Shown here: positions 54,931 through 63,629 of the stretch, one piece after another
Position numbering within the stretch: position 1 is the first letter of the stretch
Layout: every line of letters starts with the position of its first letter
Assembly (NCBI GenBank): GCA_023144875.1
Contig: JAGLEW010000050.1
Span: 1 to 64,000 of the forward strand
Length of the DNA: 64,000 nucleotides
From: Methylococcales bacterium
Lineage (GTDB): Bacteria; Pseudomonadota; Gammaproteobacteria; Methylococcales; Methylomonadaceae
Reading direction: 5' to 3'
Translations under genes and position numbers: made by a program
Notes under the pieces: generated by a model
Database searches by the model: none
Seen by the model: only the letters and a program-made list of their open reading frames with translations
What the model was told of the DNA's origin: nothing

Positions 54931-55707
54931 ATGGATTTTGATTTTTCCCTTTTTTTAGTCATCGCAACGATCGTTACTGGTATTCTTTGGGGCGGCTATT
55001 TACTGTACCTAAAATCACTGGGCGAACCATTTAGTGAAGAAAACGAACCTTTTTGGGCGGAATATGCCCGTTCTTTTTTCCCTGTGGTCTTAATTGTTCT
55101 CCTATTGCGTTCATTTTTAGTCGAGCCGTTTAGAATTCCATCAGGCTCTATGATGCCAACGTTGTTAGTGGGTGATTTTATTTTAGTGAATAAATTTGCG
55201 TATGGGGTTAGATTGCCTGTTTTGCACACTAAAATTATTGAAACCTCTGAGCCTGAGCGAGGTGATGTGGTTGTGTTTCGTTATCCTAAAAACCCAGCGG
55301 TTGATTATATTAAACGTGTTATTGGGTTACCAGGCGATAAAATTACTTATAAAGATAAAAAAGTGTATATCAATGATAAATTGATGCCACAAACACTGAT
55401 TGAAACCTATGAAGGATTAGGTCAGGGCAAAAATATGAGCGGTGCTTCTCATTTTACTGAAGACCTAGAAACAGTTAGCCATAGTATTTTAATTCGCCAA
55501 GAACCACGCGCTAACGAATCTGTATTTATTGTTCCTAAAGGGCATTATTTTGTGATGGGTGACAATCGTGATAATAGTAATGACAGTCGTTACTGGGGTA
55601 CTGTTCCTGAAGAAAATTTAGTGGGAAAAGCTTTTTTCGTTTGGATGAATTGGGATTTAGACCACACAGGGGTCAATTTTGACCGACTCGGAACCATTAT
55701 AAAATAA
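54931..55707 (+). CDS. lepB: signal peptidase I
   Basis: Inner-membrane serine-lysine protease that removes signal peptides from exported proteins. Two N-terminal transmembrane segments (about 5-25 and 48-62) precede the catalytic Ser73 in PSGSMMPTL and Lys128 in YIKRVIGLPGD. The box E motif GDNRDNSNDSRYWG is also present. I set the start at 54931 (MDFDFSLF), 31 bases after the lepA stop. A longer frame reaching back to 54847 overlaps lepA and adds a non-hydrophobic stretch. At 258 residues it is of normal size. Confidence 0.96.
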   Translation: MDFDFSLFLVIATIVTGILWGGYLLYLKSLGEPFSEENEPFWAEYARSFFPVVLIVLLLRSFLVEPFRIPSGSMMPTLLVGDFILVNKFAYGVRLPVLHTKIIETSEPERGDVVVFRYPKNPAVDYIKRVIGLPGDKITYKDKKVYINDKLMPQTLIETYEGLGQGKNMSGASHFTEDLETVSHSILIRQEPRANESVFIVPKGHYFVMGDNRDNSNDSRYWGTVPEENLVGKAFFVWMNWDLDHTGVNFDRLGTIIK

Positions 55708-55756
55708 GCGGGATTTTTTATTTTTTTACTATTTTCTATTCATCAAGGAACTTGTA

Positions 55757-56140
55757 ATGCTTTACCCACAAAAAAAACAAAAACAACAAGGGATGACCAT
55801 GATCAGTATGGTCTTATTATTAACACTTATCGGTGGCGTGGTATTATTCTTTTTTAAAGTGGCCCCTATTTATATGAATCATGGCAAAGTAAAAAGTGCG
55901 ATTGAATCACTTGCAAGTATTCCAGAACTTGAATTTAAATCGAAATCGCAAATACAAGTGTTTTTACAAAAACGTCTGAGCGTTAACTCGGTTTATGACT
56001 TACCCAAAAAAGCCATTAAAATTATTAAACGCGGTAATTACGTTAAAATTTCGGCTAAATACGATATAAAAGAACCTATTGTGGGTAATTTAAATGTTTT
56101 GATTGAATTTAATGACTTTATTGAAGCGGGGGTTAAGTGA
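55757..56140 (+). CDS. DUF4845 membrane protein between lepB and rnc
   Basis: Single-pass membrane protein of 127 residues. A short basic N-terminus is followed by a pilin-like hydrophobic segment (about 13-35, GMTMISMVLLLTLIGGVVLFF) and a periplasmic domain. The DUF4845 family is known only from this genomic position, lepB-DUF4845-rnc, in many gammaproteobacteria, and its function is unknown. The start follows an AAGGAA ribosome site. The stop overlaps the rnc GTG by 4 bases. Confidence 0.88.
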   Translation: MLYPQKKQKQQGMTMISMVLLLTLIGGVVLFFFKVAPIYMNHGKVKSAIESLASIPELEFKSKSQIQVFLQKRLSVNSVYDLPKKAIKIIKRGNYVKISAKYDIKEPIVGNLNVLIEFNDFIEAGVK

Positions 56141-56820
56141 TTAAAGAGCCTGAACATTTGGCTAAAAAGCTGGCGTTGGTCTTTGATAATCCTGAATTAT
56201 TTCGCTTAGCTTTAACCCATAGAAGTATGGGGGCTACCAATAATGAACGTTTAGAATTTTTAGGCGATTCTATTTTAGGTTTTGTGATTGCTCAGGCGCT
56301 TTACCAGCGTTTTCCAAAAGCAAGTGAGGGCGTTTTAAGTCGATTGCGTGCAAGCTTAGTGAATCAAGATTCTTTAGCAAGCATTGCTCGTCAATATGAA
56401 ATTGGTGACTATCTCATTTTAGGCTCAGGGGAATTAAAAAGTGGAGGTTTTCGGCGTAACTCCATTTTGTCTGATACCGTAGAAGCTATTATTGGCGCAT
56501 TATTTAAAGACCAAGGTATTTTGCGTTGTGAAAGCTGGTTACTCAAAATATTTGCCGATAAATTAAATAGCCTTAATATTGAAACTGAGCAAAAAGATCC
56601 TAAAACTCGTTTGCAAGAATTGATGCAGGCACAAAAAATTCAACTGCCTGTCTATGAACTTTTGAGTATGTCAGGGTTGCCTCATACTCAAAAATTTAAA
56701 ATAAACTGCCATACCATGTTGACGAATAAAGAGTGTATTGGTGAAGGTGGATCACGCAAAAAGGCTGAACAAGCGGCGGCGGCGAAAATGTTAGCTTTAT
56801 TAAAAAGAGAAAAACCATGA
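56137..56820 (+). CDS. rnc: ribonuclease III
   Basis: Double-strand-specific endonuclease for rRNA precursor and mRNA processing. The RNase III signature ERLEFLGDSILGF lies near residue 39, with the catalytic SDTVEAIIGALF later. A C-terminal double-stranded-RNA-binding domain ends with EGGSRKKAEQAAA. At 227 residues it matches E. coli Rnc (226). The start is a GTG at 56137 overlapping DUF4845. The stop overlaps era by 4 bases, as in E. coli. Confidence 0.97.
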   Translation: MIKEPEHLAKKLALVFDNPELFRLALTHRSMGATNNERLEFLGDSILGFVIAQALYQRFPKASEGVLSRLRASLVNQDSLASIARQYEIGDYLILGSGELKSGGFRRNSILSDTVEAIIGALFKDQGILRCESWLLKIFADKLNSLNIETEQKDPKTRLQELMQAQKIQLPVYELLSMSGLPHTQKFKINCHTMLTNKECIGEGGSRKKAEQAAAAKMLALLKREKP

Positions 56821-57704
56821 ATGTGGGTTATGTGGCCTTAATTGGGCGGCCAAATGTTGGAAAATCAACCTTAATGAATCATTTATTAGGGCAAAAAATT
56901 AGTATTACCTCACGTAAACCTCAAACCACACGACATCGTATTTTGGGAATTAATACCTGTGAAAAAGGGCAGGCTATTTATATGGATACGCCTGGAATGC
57001 ATCAAAATGAAAAAAAAGCCCTGAATCGCTACCTAAATCAAACTGCTGATACCACGTTATTTGGTGTTGATGTCGTGGTTTGGTTAATTGACGGTTTAGC
57101 ATGGCAACCCTATGATGATATTATTTTTAAAAAACTAAAACGGGCTAATTTACCCGTTATTTTAGTGGTTAATAAAGTGGATCGGGTTCAAAATAAAGAC
57201 GCTATTCTTGAATTTTTTGATGAGGCGAAAACCAAGTACCCCTTTGAAGCAATGGTTCCTGTATCAGCGCTTAAACGTATTAATTTAATCCCACTTGAAG
57301 AAACTATTTTTTCACTGTTACCTGAAAATGATTTAATTTATCCCAAAGACCAAATCACGGATAGACCTACTCGTTTTTTAGCCGCTGAAATCATCCGAGA
57401 AAAATTAACACGCCGTTTAGGGGATGAGCTACCTTATGCGTTAACGGTTGAAATTGAACGTTATGAAGAGCAAAAAAAGATCACCAAAATTTATGCCACT
57501 ATTTTAGTCGAACGCGATACGCAAAAAAATATTGTCATTGGTAAGCAAGGTGAAATGTTGAAAAAAGTTGGTACAGATGCGCGTCTTGATATTGAAAAAC
57601 TTATAGATCAAAAGGTTTACCTGCAACTTTGGACAAAAGTTAAAAAAGGCTGGTCAGACAGTGAACGCGCCTTAAAAAGCTTAGGCTTTGATGACATAAT
57701 GTAA
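56817..57704 (+). CDS. era: GTPase Era
   Basis: GTPase needed for 16S rRNA maturation and 30S assembly. It has G1 GRPNVGKSTLMN, the Era-specific SITSRKPQTTRHRI, G3 DTPGMH and G4 NKVDRV. The C-terminal KH domain has IVIGKQGEMLKKVG. At 295 residues it is full length. It overlaps rnc by 4 bases. The cluster stops here; recO and pdxJ, which often follow, are absent. Confidence 0.98.
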   Translation: MNVGYVALIGRPNVGKSTLMNHLLGQKISITSRKPQTTRHRILGINTCEKGQAIYMDTPGMHQNEKKALNRYLNQTADTTLFGVDVVVWLIDGLAWQPYDDIIFKKLKRANLPVILVVNKVDRVQNKDAILEFFDEAKTKYPFEAMVPVSALKRINLIPLEETIFSLLPENDLIYPKDQITDRPTRFLAAEIIREKLTRRLGDELPYALTVEIERYEEQKKITKIYATILVERDTQKNIVIGKQGEMLKKVGTDARLDIEKLIDQKVYLQLWTKVKKGWSDSERALKSLGFDDIM

Positions 57705-57730
57705 TCTTCTCTCAACCATGAATATTTAGA

Positions 57731-58267
57731 CTAAAGCGCATTGTCTTTGTTAAGAGTAAAGCTCCCTGAAAAAGCCTCATTAACACGGTAATTATAAGTT
57801 CCCTTTTTTAATCCATAAACCGCTAAAGGGCTAATTTTTGAAAAATTTACCAACGCTTGGGTACAAGCAAGTTCACCTGCTAAAAATTGTGGGTTATATT
57901 TATAATTTACCGACAGTTTAAATTCATTGTTGATTAATTTAGAACGAATTTTACCTACTTCAGGACAGCCATTAGAAAAAACCCCTGAAATTTTTAAAAA
58001 GACTTGGACAGGAAATGATTCTGTTTGAATCAGTTCAACGTTATTTATTTCGGTGACTGCCTTTCCAAGGTTAAACTGGGTTAACTCCCATTTGTTTTTC
58101 TGAGTAAATTTAAAAACTATATTTTCATAGACACCTGATTTTTCAGTGGTTTGTACAGAGTCAATATGAAGCTTGCCTGCTTTGAAAATTGAGATTCCCT
58201 CTCCAAACGCGACGTTCAGTAACATCATACTGAGTGTGATTGAAAAAAGTATTTTTTGTGCAGTCAT
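57731..58267 (-). CDS. exported protein of unknown function
   Basis: Predicted exported protein of 178 residues. A signal peptide (about 1-22, ending AFG) is followed by a mainly beta-strand domain containing two cysteines (GCPEVGK and ACTQALV) that could pair. No family is recognised. A GGAG ribosome site lies before the ATG. The gene is divergent from the retropepsin-like protease, with about 96 bases between starts, and its 3' end faces era. Confidence 0.7.
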   Translation of the reverse strand: MTAQKILFSITLSMMLLNVAFGEGISIFKAGKLHIDSVQTTEKSGVYENIVFKFTQKNKWELTQFNLGKAVTEINNVELIQTESFPVQVFLKISGVFSNGCPEVGKIRSKLINNEFKLSVNYKYNPQFLAGELACTQALVNFSKISPLAVYGLKKGTYNYRVNEAFSGSFTLNKDNAL

Positions 58268-58363
58268 TCGTTTTCTCCATTTTATTTAATATAAGAGTGG
58301 ATAAAATATCGTGTGATAAGTTCCTTGGGTCGTTTAACGCGTAACATAAGAGGATAAAATATT

Positions 58364-58870
58364 ATGAGTCAAAAGACAGGGCAGGTCATGATTTATATGG
58401 CATGGATTTTACTGTTGATAGTGCTGACAATGGCGGCAAATTCATGGTTAGAAACGCAGCAGAACCCGAACCAAAATGTTGATATTCAATACGATCATGA
58501 TCGTATTCCTGAAGTAACTTTGAAACAAAATCGACAAGGGCATTATGTCGCCACGGGAAAAATTAATGATCAAAAAGTAATATTTTTGTTGGATACGGGA
58601 GCAACAGGAATCAGTATTCCTCAAGCGGTGGCGCAGCGTTTGCAATTAACTTCAGGATATCCTACGCAGGTAAGTACGGCGAATGGTTCGATTACCGTTT
58701 ATTCGACTGATTTAAAAACAGTCAGTCTGGGGGCAATTACCTTAAACAATCTTAGAGGTCATATAAACCCACACATGGAGGGGGATGAAATTTTATTAGG
58801 CATGACTTTTATGCGACATCTGGAATTAATTCAGCGCGATCAAACTTTGTTACTTAGAAATCTTCGTTAA
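58364..58870 (+). CDS. membrane-anchored retropepsin-like aspartic protease
   Basis: Protein of 168 residues with one N-terminal transmembrane segment (about 8-25) and a clan AA (TIGR02281-type) aspartic protease domain. The active site is LLDTGATGISIP, with a later LLGMTFMRHLELIQ flap-like motif. Such proteins act as homodimers on the outside of the membrane; substrates are unknown. An AGAGGA ribosome site lies upstream. The last 21 bases overlap the convergent coiled-coil membrane protein gene. Confidence 0.88.
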   Translation: MSQKTGQVMIYMAWILLLIVLTMAANSWLETQQNPNQNVDIQYDHDRIPEVTLKQNRQGHYVATGKINDQKVIFLLDTGATGISIPQAVAQRLQLTSGYPTQVSTANGSITVYSTDLKTVSLGAITLNNLRGHINPHMEGDEILLGMTFMRHLELIQRDQTLLLRNLR

Positions 58871-59473
58871 AGCACTCTGGCTTGATTGTGAAAGTAAACG
58901 TTTTTTATGTTTTACCCAGATCAATAAAAAGGCGCAGAACATGAGACTGCATGAACCTAGCGTGATATAAATTAGATTTCTTAACGAGGAAACTTCTTTT
59001 GATAAAGCGGTATTTACTTGAACTAATTGTTGCTGTTTTTCGGTTAAAGGTTCGGCATATTTATTCAATGTTTTCAGCTCGGTACGAATATAGGCAACGG
59101 TTTGTAATGACTGTCGAATACTGTTTAATTTGATATTTTCTTCTAAGGTGGCTAATTTATGAAGGATTGAGCCGCTTACAATTCCGACCAATTCTTCTTT
59201 TAACCGATCAATTTCGCCGTCTTTCGCTGAAAATGTGGTGTTAATTTCAATCATTTGTTGCTTGTTTTTAAGATGATTGGCTAAATCAACTTCGGCTGGA
59301 AAAACAAAGAAACTTAAGATGAAAACACCTGCGGTTAATATAACGACTACGATCATTAAAAAACGGTTCATTTTTTGTAATCGTTGTTGTTCTATTTGTT
59401 GAGGTAACGTAATGAGAGTGTGCCGTGTATTTTCTGGATTAGCGCTAACGTCACGAGGGCTTATCATATTCAT
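58850..59473 (-). CDS. membrane protein with periplasmic coiled coil
   Basis: Protein of 207 residues, not recognised. Transmembrane segments lie at about 38-60 and 165-187, with a long helical, coiled-coil-like region between them (about 65-160). The C-terminus is short and basic. Such bitopic layouts often serve as sensors or scaffolds. Its 3' end overlaps the retropepsin-like gene by 21 bases. It lies 91 bases downstream of argG on the same strand, with a strong hairpin between. Confidence 0.68.
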   Translation of the reverse strand: MNMISPRDVSANPENTRHTLITLPQQIEQQRLQKMNRFLMIVVVILTAGVFILSFFVFPAEVDLANHLKNKQQMIEINTTFSAKDGEIDRLKEELVGIVSGSILHKLATLEENIKLNSIRQSLQTVAYIRTELKTLNKYAEPLTEKQQQLVQVNTALSKEVSSLRNLIYITLGSCSLMFCAFLLIWVKHKKRLLSQSSQSALTKISK

Positions 59474-59523
59474 TCCTAAGTAAAAGTACTGATCTTTTGC
59501 AGTCTATTATTTTTTATTATATT

Positions 59524-59557
59524 GCCGTATAAGATAAAATTTTTTGCCTTATACGGC
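59524..59557. terminator. strong hairpin downstream of argG
   Basis: GCCGTATAAG (59524-59533) pairs perfectly with CTTATACGGC (59548-59557) around a 14-base loop, 8 bases past the argG stop. A run of Ts lies in the loop rather than after the stem on the minus strand, so it could be a terminator or an mRNA 3'-end stabiliser. Confidence 0.5.
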
Positions 59558-59564
59558 GTGAATA

Positions 59565-60773
59565 CTATTTTTTAGTCGCGGCAATTCGCATTCTTAGCGC
59601 ATTTAACTTAATAAATCCCTCGGCATCTTTTTGGTTATATGCCCCTTCATCATCTTCAAAGGTGGCGATGGCTTCATCAAATAAGCTATTCGTTGCTGAC
59701 ATGCGCCCAACCACGCTAACAGTCCCCTTGTATAATTTTACCCGAACTTTACCATTAACGCTGACTTGTGAGGCATCAATCATCGTCTGTAACATTTCAC
59801 GTTCTGGCGCCCACCAATAGCCGTTGTAAATAAGTGACGCATAACGAGGCATTAACTCATCTTTTAAATGAGCCACTTCACGATCTAAGGTTAACGACTC
59901 AATCGCTCGATGCGCTTTGAGCATAATGGTGCCTGCGGGTGTTTCATAACAACCACGAGACTTCATCCCCACATAACGGTTTTCGACAATATCCAATCGT
60001 CCAACCCCATTATCACCGCCGAGTTTATTTAATTTCTCCATGACTTCATGCGGTTTATGATCTATCCCATCAATGGCAATAATATCGCCCTTTAGGTAAG
60101 TCAATTCTATATAAGTTGCTTGATTTGGCGCTTTTTCGGGGGATACTGACCACAGCCACATATCATCTTCAGCCTCTGCCCAAGGATCTTCTAAAATACC
60201 GCCTTCATAAGAAATATGCAGTGAATTAGCATCCATAGAATAAGGCGACGCTTTGCCTTTTTTCTTATCAATACTAATCCCATGTGTGTCCGCATAAGCC
60301 AATAAGGCTTGACGCGAGTTTAAATCCCATTCACGCCACGGGGCAATTATTTTAATATCAGGGCGTAAGGCATACGCACCTAACTCAAAACGTACTTGAT
60401 CGTTACCTTTGCCTGTAGCACCATGTGAAACCGCTTCTGCGCCTGTTTCATTAGCAATTTCAATTAAACGTTTAGCGATTAAGGGGCGTGCAATAGAGGT
60501 TCCTAATAAATATTCCCCCTCATAAATCGTATTAGCGCGAAACATAGGAAATACATAATCTCGGGCAAATTCTTCACGTAAATCTTCAATATATATTTCT
60601 TTAATACCCATCGCTTCGGCTTTCAAACGAGCAGGTTCGACTTCTTCACCTTGACCTATGTCTGCGGTAAAAGTGACTACTTCAGCGGCGTATTCATCTT
60701 GCAACCATTTTAAAATAACGGACGTATCTAAACCACCCGAGTAAGCTAAAACCACTTTTTTGATGTCTGACAT
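59565..60773 (-). CDS. argG: argininosuccinate synthase
   Basis: ATP-dependent ligase joining citrulline and aspartate in arginine synthesis. The N-terminal PP-loop is [28 protein letters not shown] and [17 protein letters not shown] motifs are present. At 402 residues it is the common bacterial (non-E. coli) subtype. A TATAAT on the minus strand at 60813-60808 may be its -10 box. argH is not in the window. Confidence 0.97.
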   Translation of the reverse strand: MSDIKKVVLAYSGGLDTSVILKWLQDEYAAEVVTFTADIGQGEEVEPARLKAEAMGIKEIYIEDLREEFARDYVFPMFRANTIYEGEYLLGTSIARPLIAKRLIEIANETGAEAVSHGATGKGNDQVRFELGAYALRPDIKIIAPWREWDLNSRQALLAYADTHGISIDKKKGKASPYSMDANSLHISYEGGILEDPWAEAEDDMWLWSVSPEKAPNQATYIELTYLKGDIIAIDGIDHKPHEVMEKLNKLGGDNGVGRLDIVENRYVGMKSRGCYETPAGTIMLKAHRAIESLTLDREVAHLKDELMPRYASLIYNGYWWAPEREMLQTMIDASQVSVNGKVRVKLYKGTVSVVGRMSATNSLFDEAIATFEDDEGAYNQKDAEGFIKLNALRMRIAATKK

Positions 60774-60807
60774 AAATCTTTTTGATACCGTTGAGCTAAA
60801 TTTTTTG

Positions 60808-60813
60808 ATTATA
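60808..60813 (-). promoter_or_regulatory. possible -10 box of argG
   Basis: TATAAT is read on the minus strand, preceded by GGGG, about 35 bases before the argG ATG. No recognisable -35 box is seen at normal spacing. Confidence 0.35.
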
Positions 60814-60965
60814 CCCCAAAATAAATGGAAGATGAGTGATATTTGTTATTTAAGGTTTTATTAAAATAGGGATTTGAAAATGCGAACATTTAGAAGCTTT
60901 ATATTCTATGGCTCAATTTTTTAAAGCCATCCGTTCATCTTGAAAAATCATGACAACCATTTCAC

Positions 60966-60971
60966 TATAAT
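60966..60971 (+). promoter_or_regulatory. probable -10 box of the six-cysteine exported protein
   Basis: A perfect TATAAT lies 49 bases before the start at 61021. TTGAAA at 60940-60945 is 20 bases away, too far for an ideal -35. The rest of the gap 60774-61020 shows only the argG -10 candidate. Confidence 0.4.
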
Positions 60972-61020
60972 GGTAAAGTGAGTAGGGTCAATTGTGGCAA
61001 TAATTTTTGAGAGGAAACAA

Positions 61021-61368
61021 ATGAACATTAAACTATTCATTTTATCGGCTGTCTTATCCTTATTCACCATGAACAGCTATGGCGCTAATGTTGATGAGTG
61101 GGTATATAAAGAGGTAACGGGTAATTTAAAATCAAACCCTGGTTGCTTAACAAAAGAAAAAGCGATTAAAAAAGCAATAAAACCATATCGTTTTAAAAAA
61201 TATAGTACGTTACTATGCAATGAAATTGGTTATGGTTGGAGTCGTGACAAAGTCTTGGATAAAGGCACTATCGAATGTAACGAATGTGGTGGTGAGTATG
61301 AAGGCTTTTATCGTTGTTATGCTCAAGATGTAAAAGTAAAATGCAAACAAGTGAAGCGCAGCTGGTAA
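61021..61368 (+). CDS. six-cysteine exported protein of unknown function
   Basis: Exported protein of 115 residues, not recognised. A signal peptide (about 1-21, ending SYG) precedes a basic mature part of about 94 residues with six cysteines, two of them in a CNEC motif. The even number and spacing suggest disulfides; a metal site is also possible. I set the start at the ATG at 61021, which follows GAGAGGAAAC at good distance. A longer frame from 60994 lacks this and hides the signal peptide. A hairpin follows the stop. Confidence 0.72.
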   Translation: MNIKLFILSAVLSLFTMNSYGANVDEWVYKEVTGNLKSNPGCLTKEKAIKKAIKPYRFKKYSTLLCNEIGYGWSRDKVLDKGTIECNECGGEYEGFYRCYAQDVKVKCKQVKRSW

Positions 61369-61388
61369 CGCATAAGTTTTGAGATTTA

Positions 61389-61423
61389 TACTGCCTTAAA
61401 GCGCAACATACTTTAAGGTAGTA
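61389..61423 (+). terminator. hairpin downstream of the six-cysteine protein gene
   Basis: TACTGCCTTAAAG (61389-61401) pairs with CTTTAAGGTAGTA (61411-61423), 13 pairs including one G-U, around a 9-base loop. The tail CTATAATT is only moderately T-rich. It sits 20 bases after the stop codon. Confidence 0.5.
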
Positions 61424-61510
61424 CTATAATTAAAAATGAATTTTTTTAAATTTACGACAAAATAACAAATACCTATAAAAATAACAAATACTTAATAAAA
61501 AGGAATCATA

Positions 61511-61906
61511 ATGCTAAAAGAGATTACCGTTGCCAATTATATGGCGAAGAAAATTGTAACCTTAACACCAGACACCGAAATTTTAGCCGCCATTAATCAA
61601 TTATTATCCCATCGAATTACCAGTGCGCCTGTTTTAGATACTAATGGTCAATTATTGGGTATTTTTTCTGAAAAAGACTGCATTAAAGTGGCGTTAGAAA
61701 CGGTTTATAACAAGGGCATTACCAAAAATGTTTCAGATTATATGCTCAAAGATATTATGACCGTCGATGTGGATGCGAGTATTATTGAACTTGCGGAAAA
61801 ATTTGAAAAAAGTGACATTAGAAGTTATCCCGTTTATGATGGAAAAAGATTAGTTGGTATGATTAGTCGCGCGGACATATTAAGAGCCTTAGTCGCGATA
61901 TTATAA
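61511..61906 (+). CDS. CBS-domain pair protein
   Basis: Protein of 131 residues consisting of two CBS domains (about 8-60 and 75-131). The first contains APVLDTNGQLLGIFSEKDC and the second SYPVYDGKRLVGMISRADIL. Such stand-alone pairs bind adenine nucleotides and regulate partner enzymes; the partner is not evident here. An AAAGGAATC ribosome site precedes the ATG. It lies 9 bases before sbcB on the same strand, so the two may be co-transcribed. Confidence 0.9.
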   Translation: MLKEITVANYMAKKIVTLTPDTEILAAINQLLSHRITSAPVLDTNGQLLGIFSEKDCIKVALETVYNKGITKNVSDYMLKDIMTVDVDASIIELAEKFEKSDIRSYPVYDGKRLVGMISRADILRALVAIL

Positions 61907-61915
61907 GAGGCGAAC

Positions 61916-63343
61916 ATGGCAAATACCCGCAGTTTTTATTGGCATGATTATGAAACCTTTGGTACCGACCCACGCCGTGATTGGCCAACACAATTTGCAG
62001 GTATTCGCACCGATTTTGAGTTTAACATTATCGAAGATCCTGTAACGCTTTATTGTCAAACAACCTCCGACTGTCTACCTCAACCCGATGCCTGTCGTAT
62101 TACAGGTATTACGCCTCAAATTGCGACTGAAAAAGGGGTTTGTGAAGCAGAGTTTATCAAAAAAATTCACCAGCAATTTATTCAGCCTAATACCTGTGCA
62201 GTCGGTTATAACAGCATCCGTTTTGATGATGAAGTGACTCGTAACAGTTTGTATCGTAATTTACATGATCCTTATGAACGTGAATGGCGACATGGTAATT
62301 CACGTTGGGATATTATTGATATGGTACGCGCAGCCAGAGCTTTGCGCCCTGAAGGAATTAACTGGGTGGATGATGACGAGGGTCGTCCAAGCTTTCGTTT
62401 AGAAAAACTCACAAAAGCCAACGATATTAGTCATGAATCGGCACATGATGCTTTATCGGATGTACATGCCACCATTGCAATGGCAAAACTAGTCAAACAA
62501 GCACAACCTAAATTATACGATTTTTTATTCGCGCATCGTGGTAAAAAAGCCGTCAACCAATTACTAAAACTGGGAAGTTTTGAACCCTTAGTGCATATTT
62601 CAGGCATGTATCCTGCGATAAAAGGCTGTTTAGCGATTGTTTTACCGATTTGTTTACACCCTACGAATACTAATGGCGTGATTGTGTATGATTTATCACA
62701 AGACCCAAACGCTTTATTGACCTTAAGCGCTGAACAAATAAACCAACGCTTATTTACCCCCAATGCAGATTTACCTGAGGGCGTGGAACGCATCGCGTTA
62801 AAAACGGTACATATTAATAAGTGTCCAATTCTTGCGCCTCTTGCTGTTTTAAAACCTAATGACCTTGATCGTCTCACGATTGATCGAGACACCTGCAAAA
62901 AAAATGCAGAAAAAATTAAAAATGCACCGTCCTTAATCGCAAAATTAGACGATGTTTTTACCTCAACCCATTTTGAAGCCGAAACGAATCCTGATTTAAT
63001 GATTTACAGTGGAGGGTTTTTTAGTGGTAAAGATAAAACACTTATGGGTCAAATTAGAAATACTCCAATTAATCAACTCGCTCATTTAAGTCCTCATTTT
63101 CAAGATTCACGACTAGCAGAAATGTTCTTTCGTTACAAAGCCCGTAATTATCCACAAACCTTATCAGCCGATGAAACACAACGCTGGCAAACATTTTGTC
63201 AGGATAAATTAACCGATAAACGTTTAGGGGCAAGCCTAACCCTTGCAGAATATCGTCAACGGATTGATGAACTAAAGCAATTAGAAGGTCCAGATACTCA
63301 TTACATTACCGCGTTAGAAGCGTATTTAGAAAAACGCCTTTAA
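61916..63343 (+). CDS. sbcB: exodeoxyribonuclease I
   Basis: 3'-to-5' single-strand DNA exonuclease acting in recombination and mismatch repair. The DEDDh motifs are seen as Asp11 and Glu13 in HDYETFG and as HDALSDVHATIAMA. The ExoI-specific DPRRDWPTQFAG and the C-terminal domain (LSPHFQDSRLAEMFFRYKARNYP, in part) are present. At 475 residues it matches E. coli ExoI. An AGAGGCG ribosome site lies before the ATG, close behind the CBS gene. Confidence 0.97.
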   Translation: MANTRSFYWHDYETFGTDPRRDWPTQFAGIRTDFEFNIIEDPVTLYCQTTSDCLPQPDACRITGITPQIATEKGVCEAEFIKKIHQQFIQPNTCAVGYNSIRFDDEVTRNSLYRNLHDPYEREWRHGNSRWDIIDMVRAARALRPEGINWVDDDEGRPSFRLEKLTKANDISHESAHDALSDVHATIAMAKLVKQAQPKLYDFLFAHRGKKAVNQLLKLGSFEPLVHISGMYPAIKGCLAIVLPICLHPTNTNGVIVYDLSQDPNALLTLSAEQINQRLFTPNADLPEGVERIALKTVHINKCPILAPLAVLKPNDLDRLTIDRDTCKKNAEKIKNAPSLIAKLDDVFTSTHFEAETNPDLMIYSGGFFSGKDKTLMGQIRNTPINQLAHLSPHFQDSRLAEMFFRYKARNYPQTLSADETQRWQTFCQDKLTDKRLGASLTLAEYRQRIDELKQLEGPDTHYITALEAYLEKRL

Positions 63344-63629
63344 GTTTGTGCGAATTTTTTGATGTTTGTATACCTGCTCATTAATCTTAGAGTAAACCAA
63401 ATTCCTTGATTTCAATAAATGTATTTTACAAACACCATGTTATACATCTATAGTTTTTTCACCGTTGCCACATCGTAGCGGTCAACGTTGAAAGCCTAAG
63501 TATTACGAACCTCTGTACACGACAAAAAATTAACGTTTAAACCCTCTTCGCTATAGCTATCAATTAATATTTTATCCCTTAACGCTTCATTTCCTTTAAC
63601 AGTTTTAATTCTATGGCTTCATTCATTTT
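63344..63629. other. intergenic region between sbcB and ttcA
   Basis: This 286-base gap separates two convergent genes. I see no RNA gene and no strong terminator. On the minus strand a 41-codon open stretch without a start codon (63496-63618) may be chance or a gene relic. Confidence 0.4.

Noticed and set aside
60880..60924. 14-codon ORF (MRTFRSFIFYGSIF) between argG and the six-cysteine gene
   Set aside because: The ribosome site is weak and nothing couples it to the next gene.
63496..63618. A 41-codon open stretch on the minus strand between sbcB and ttcA
   Set aside because: It has no start codon, no ribosome site and no recognisable domain; chance or an old relic cannot be told apart.
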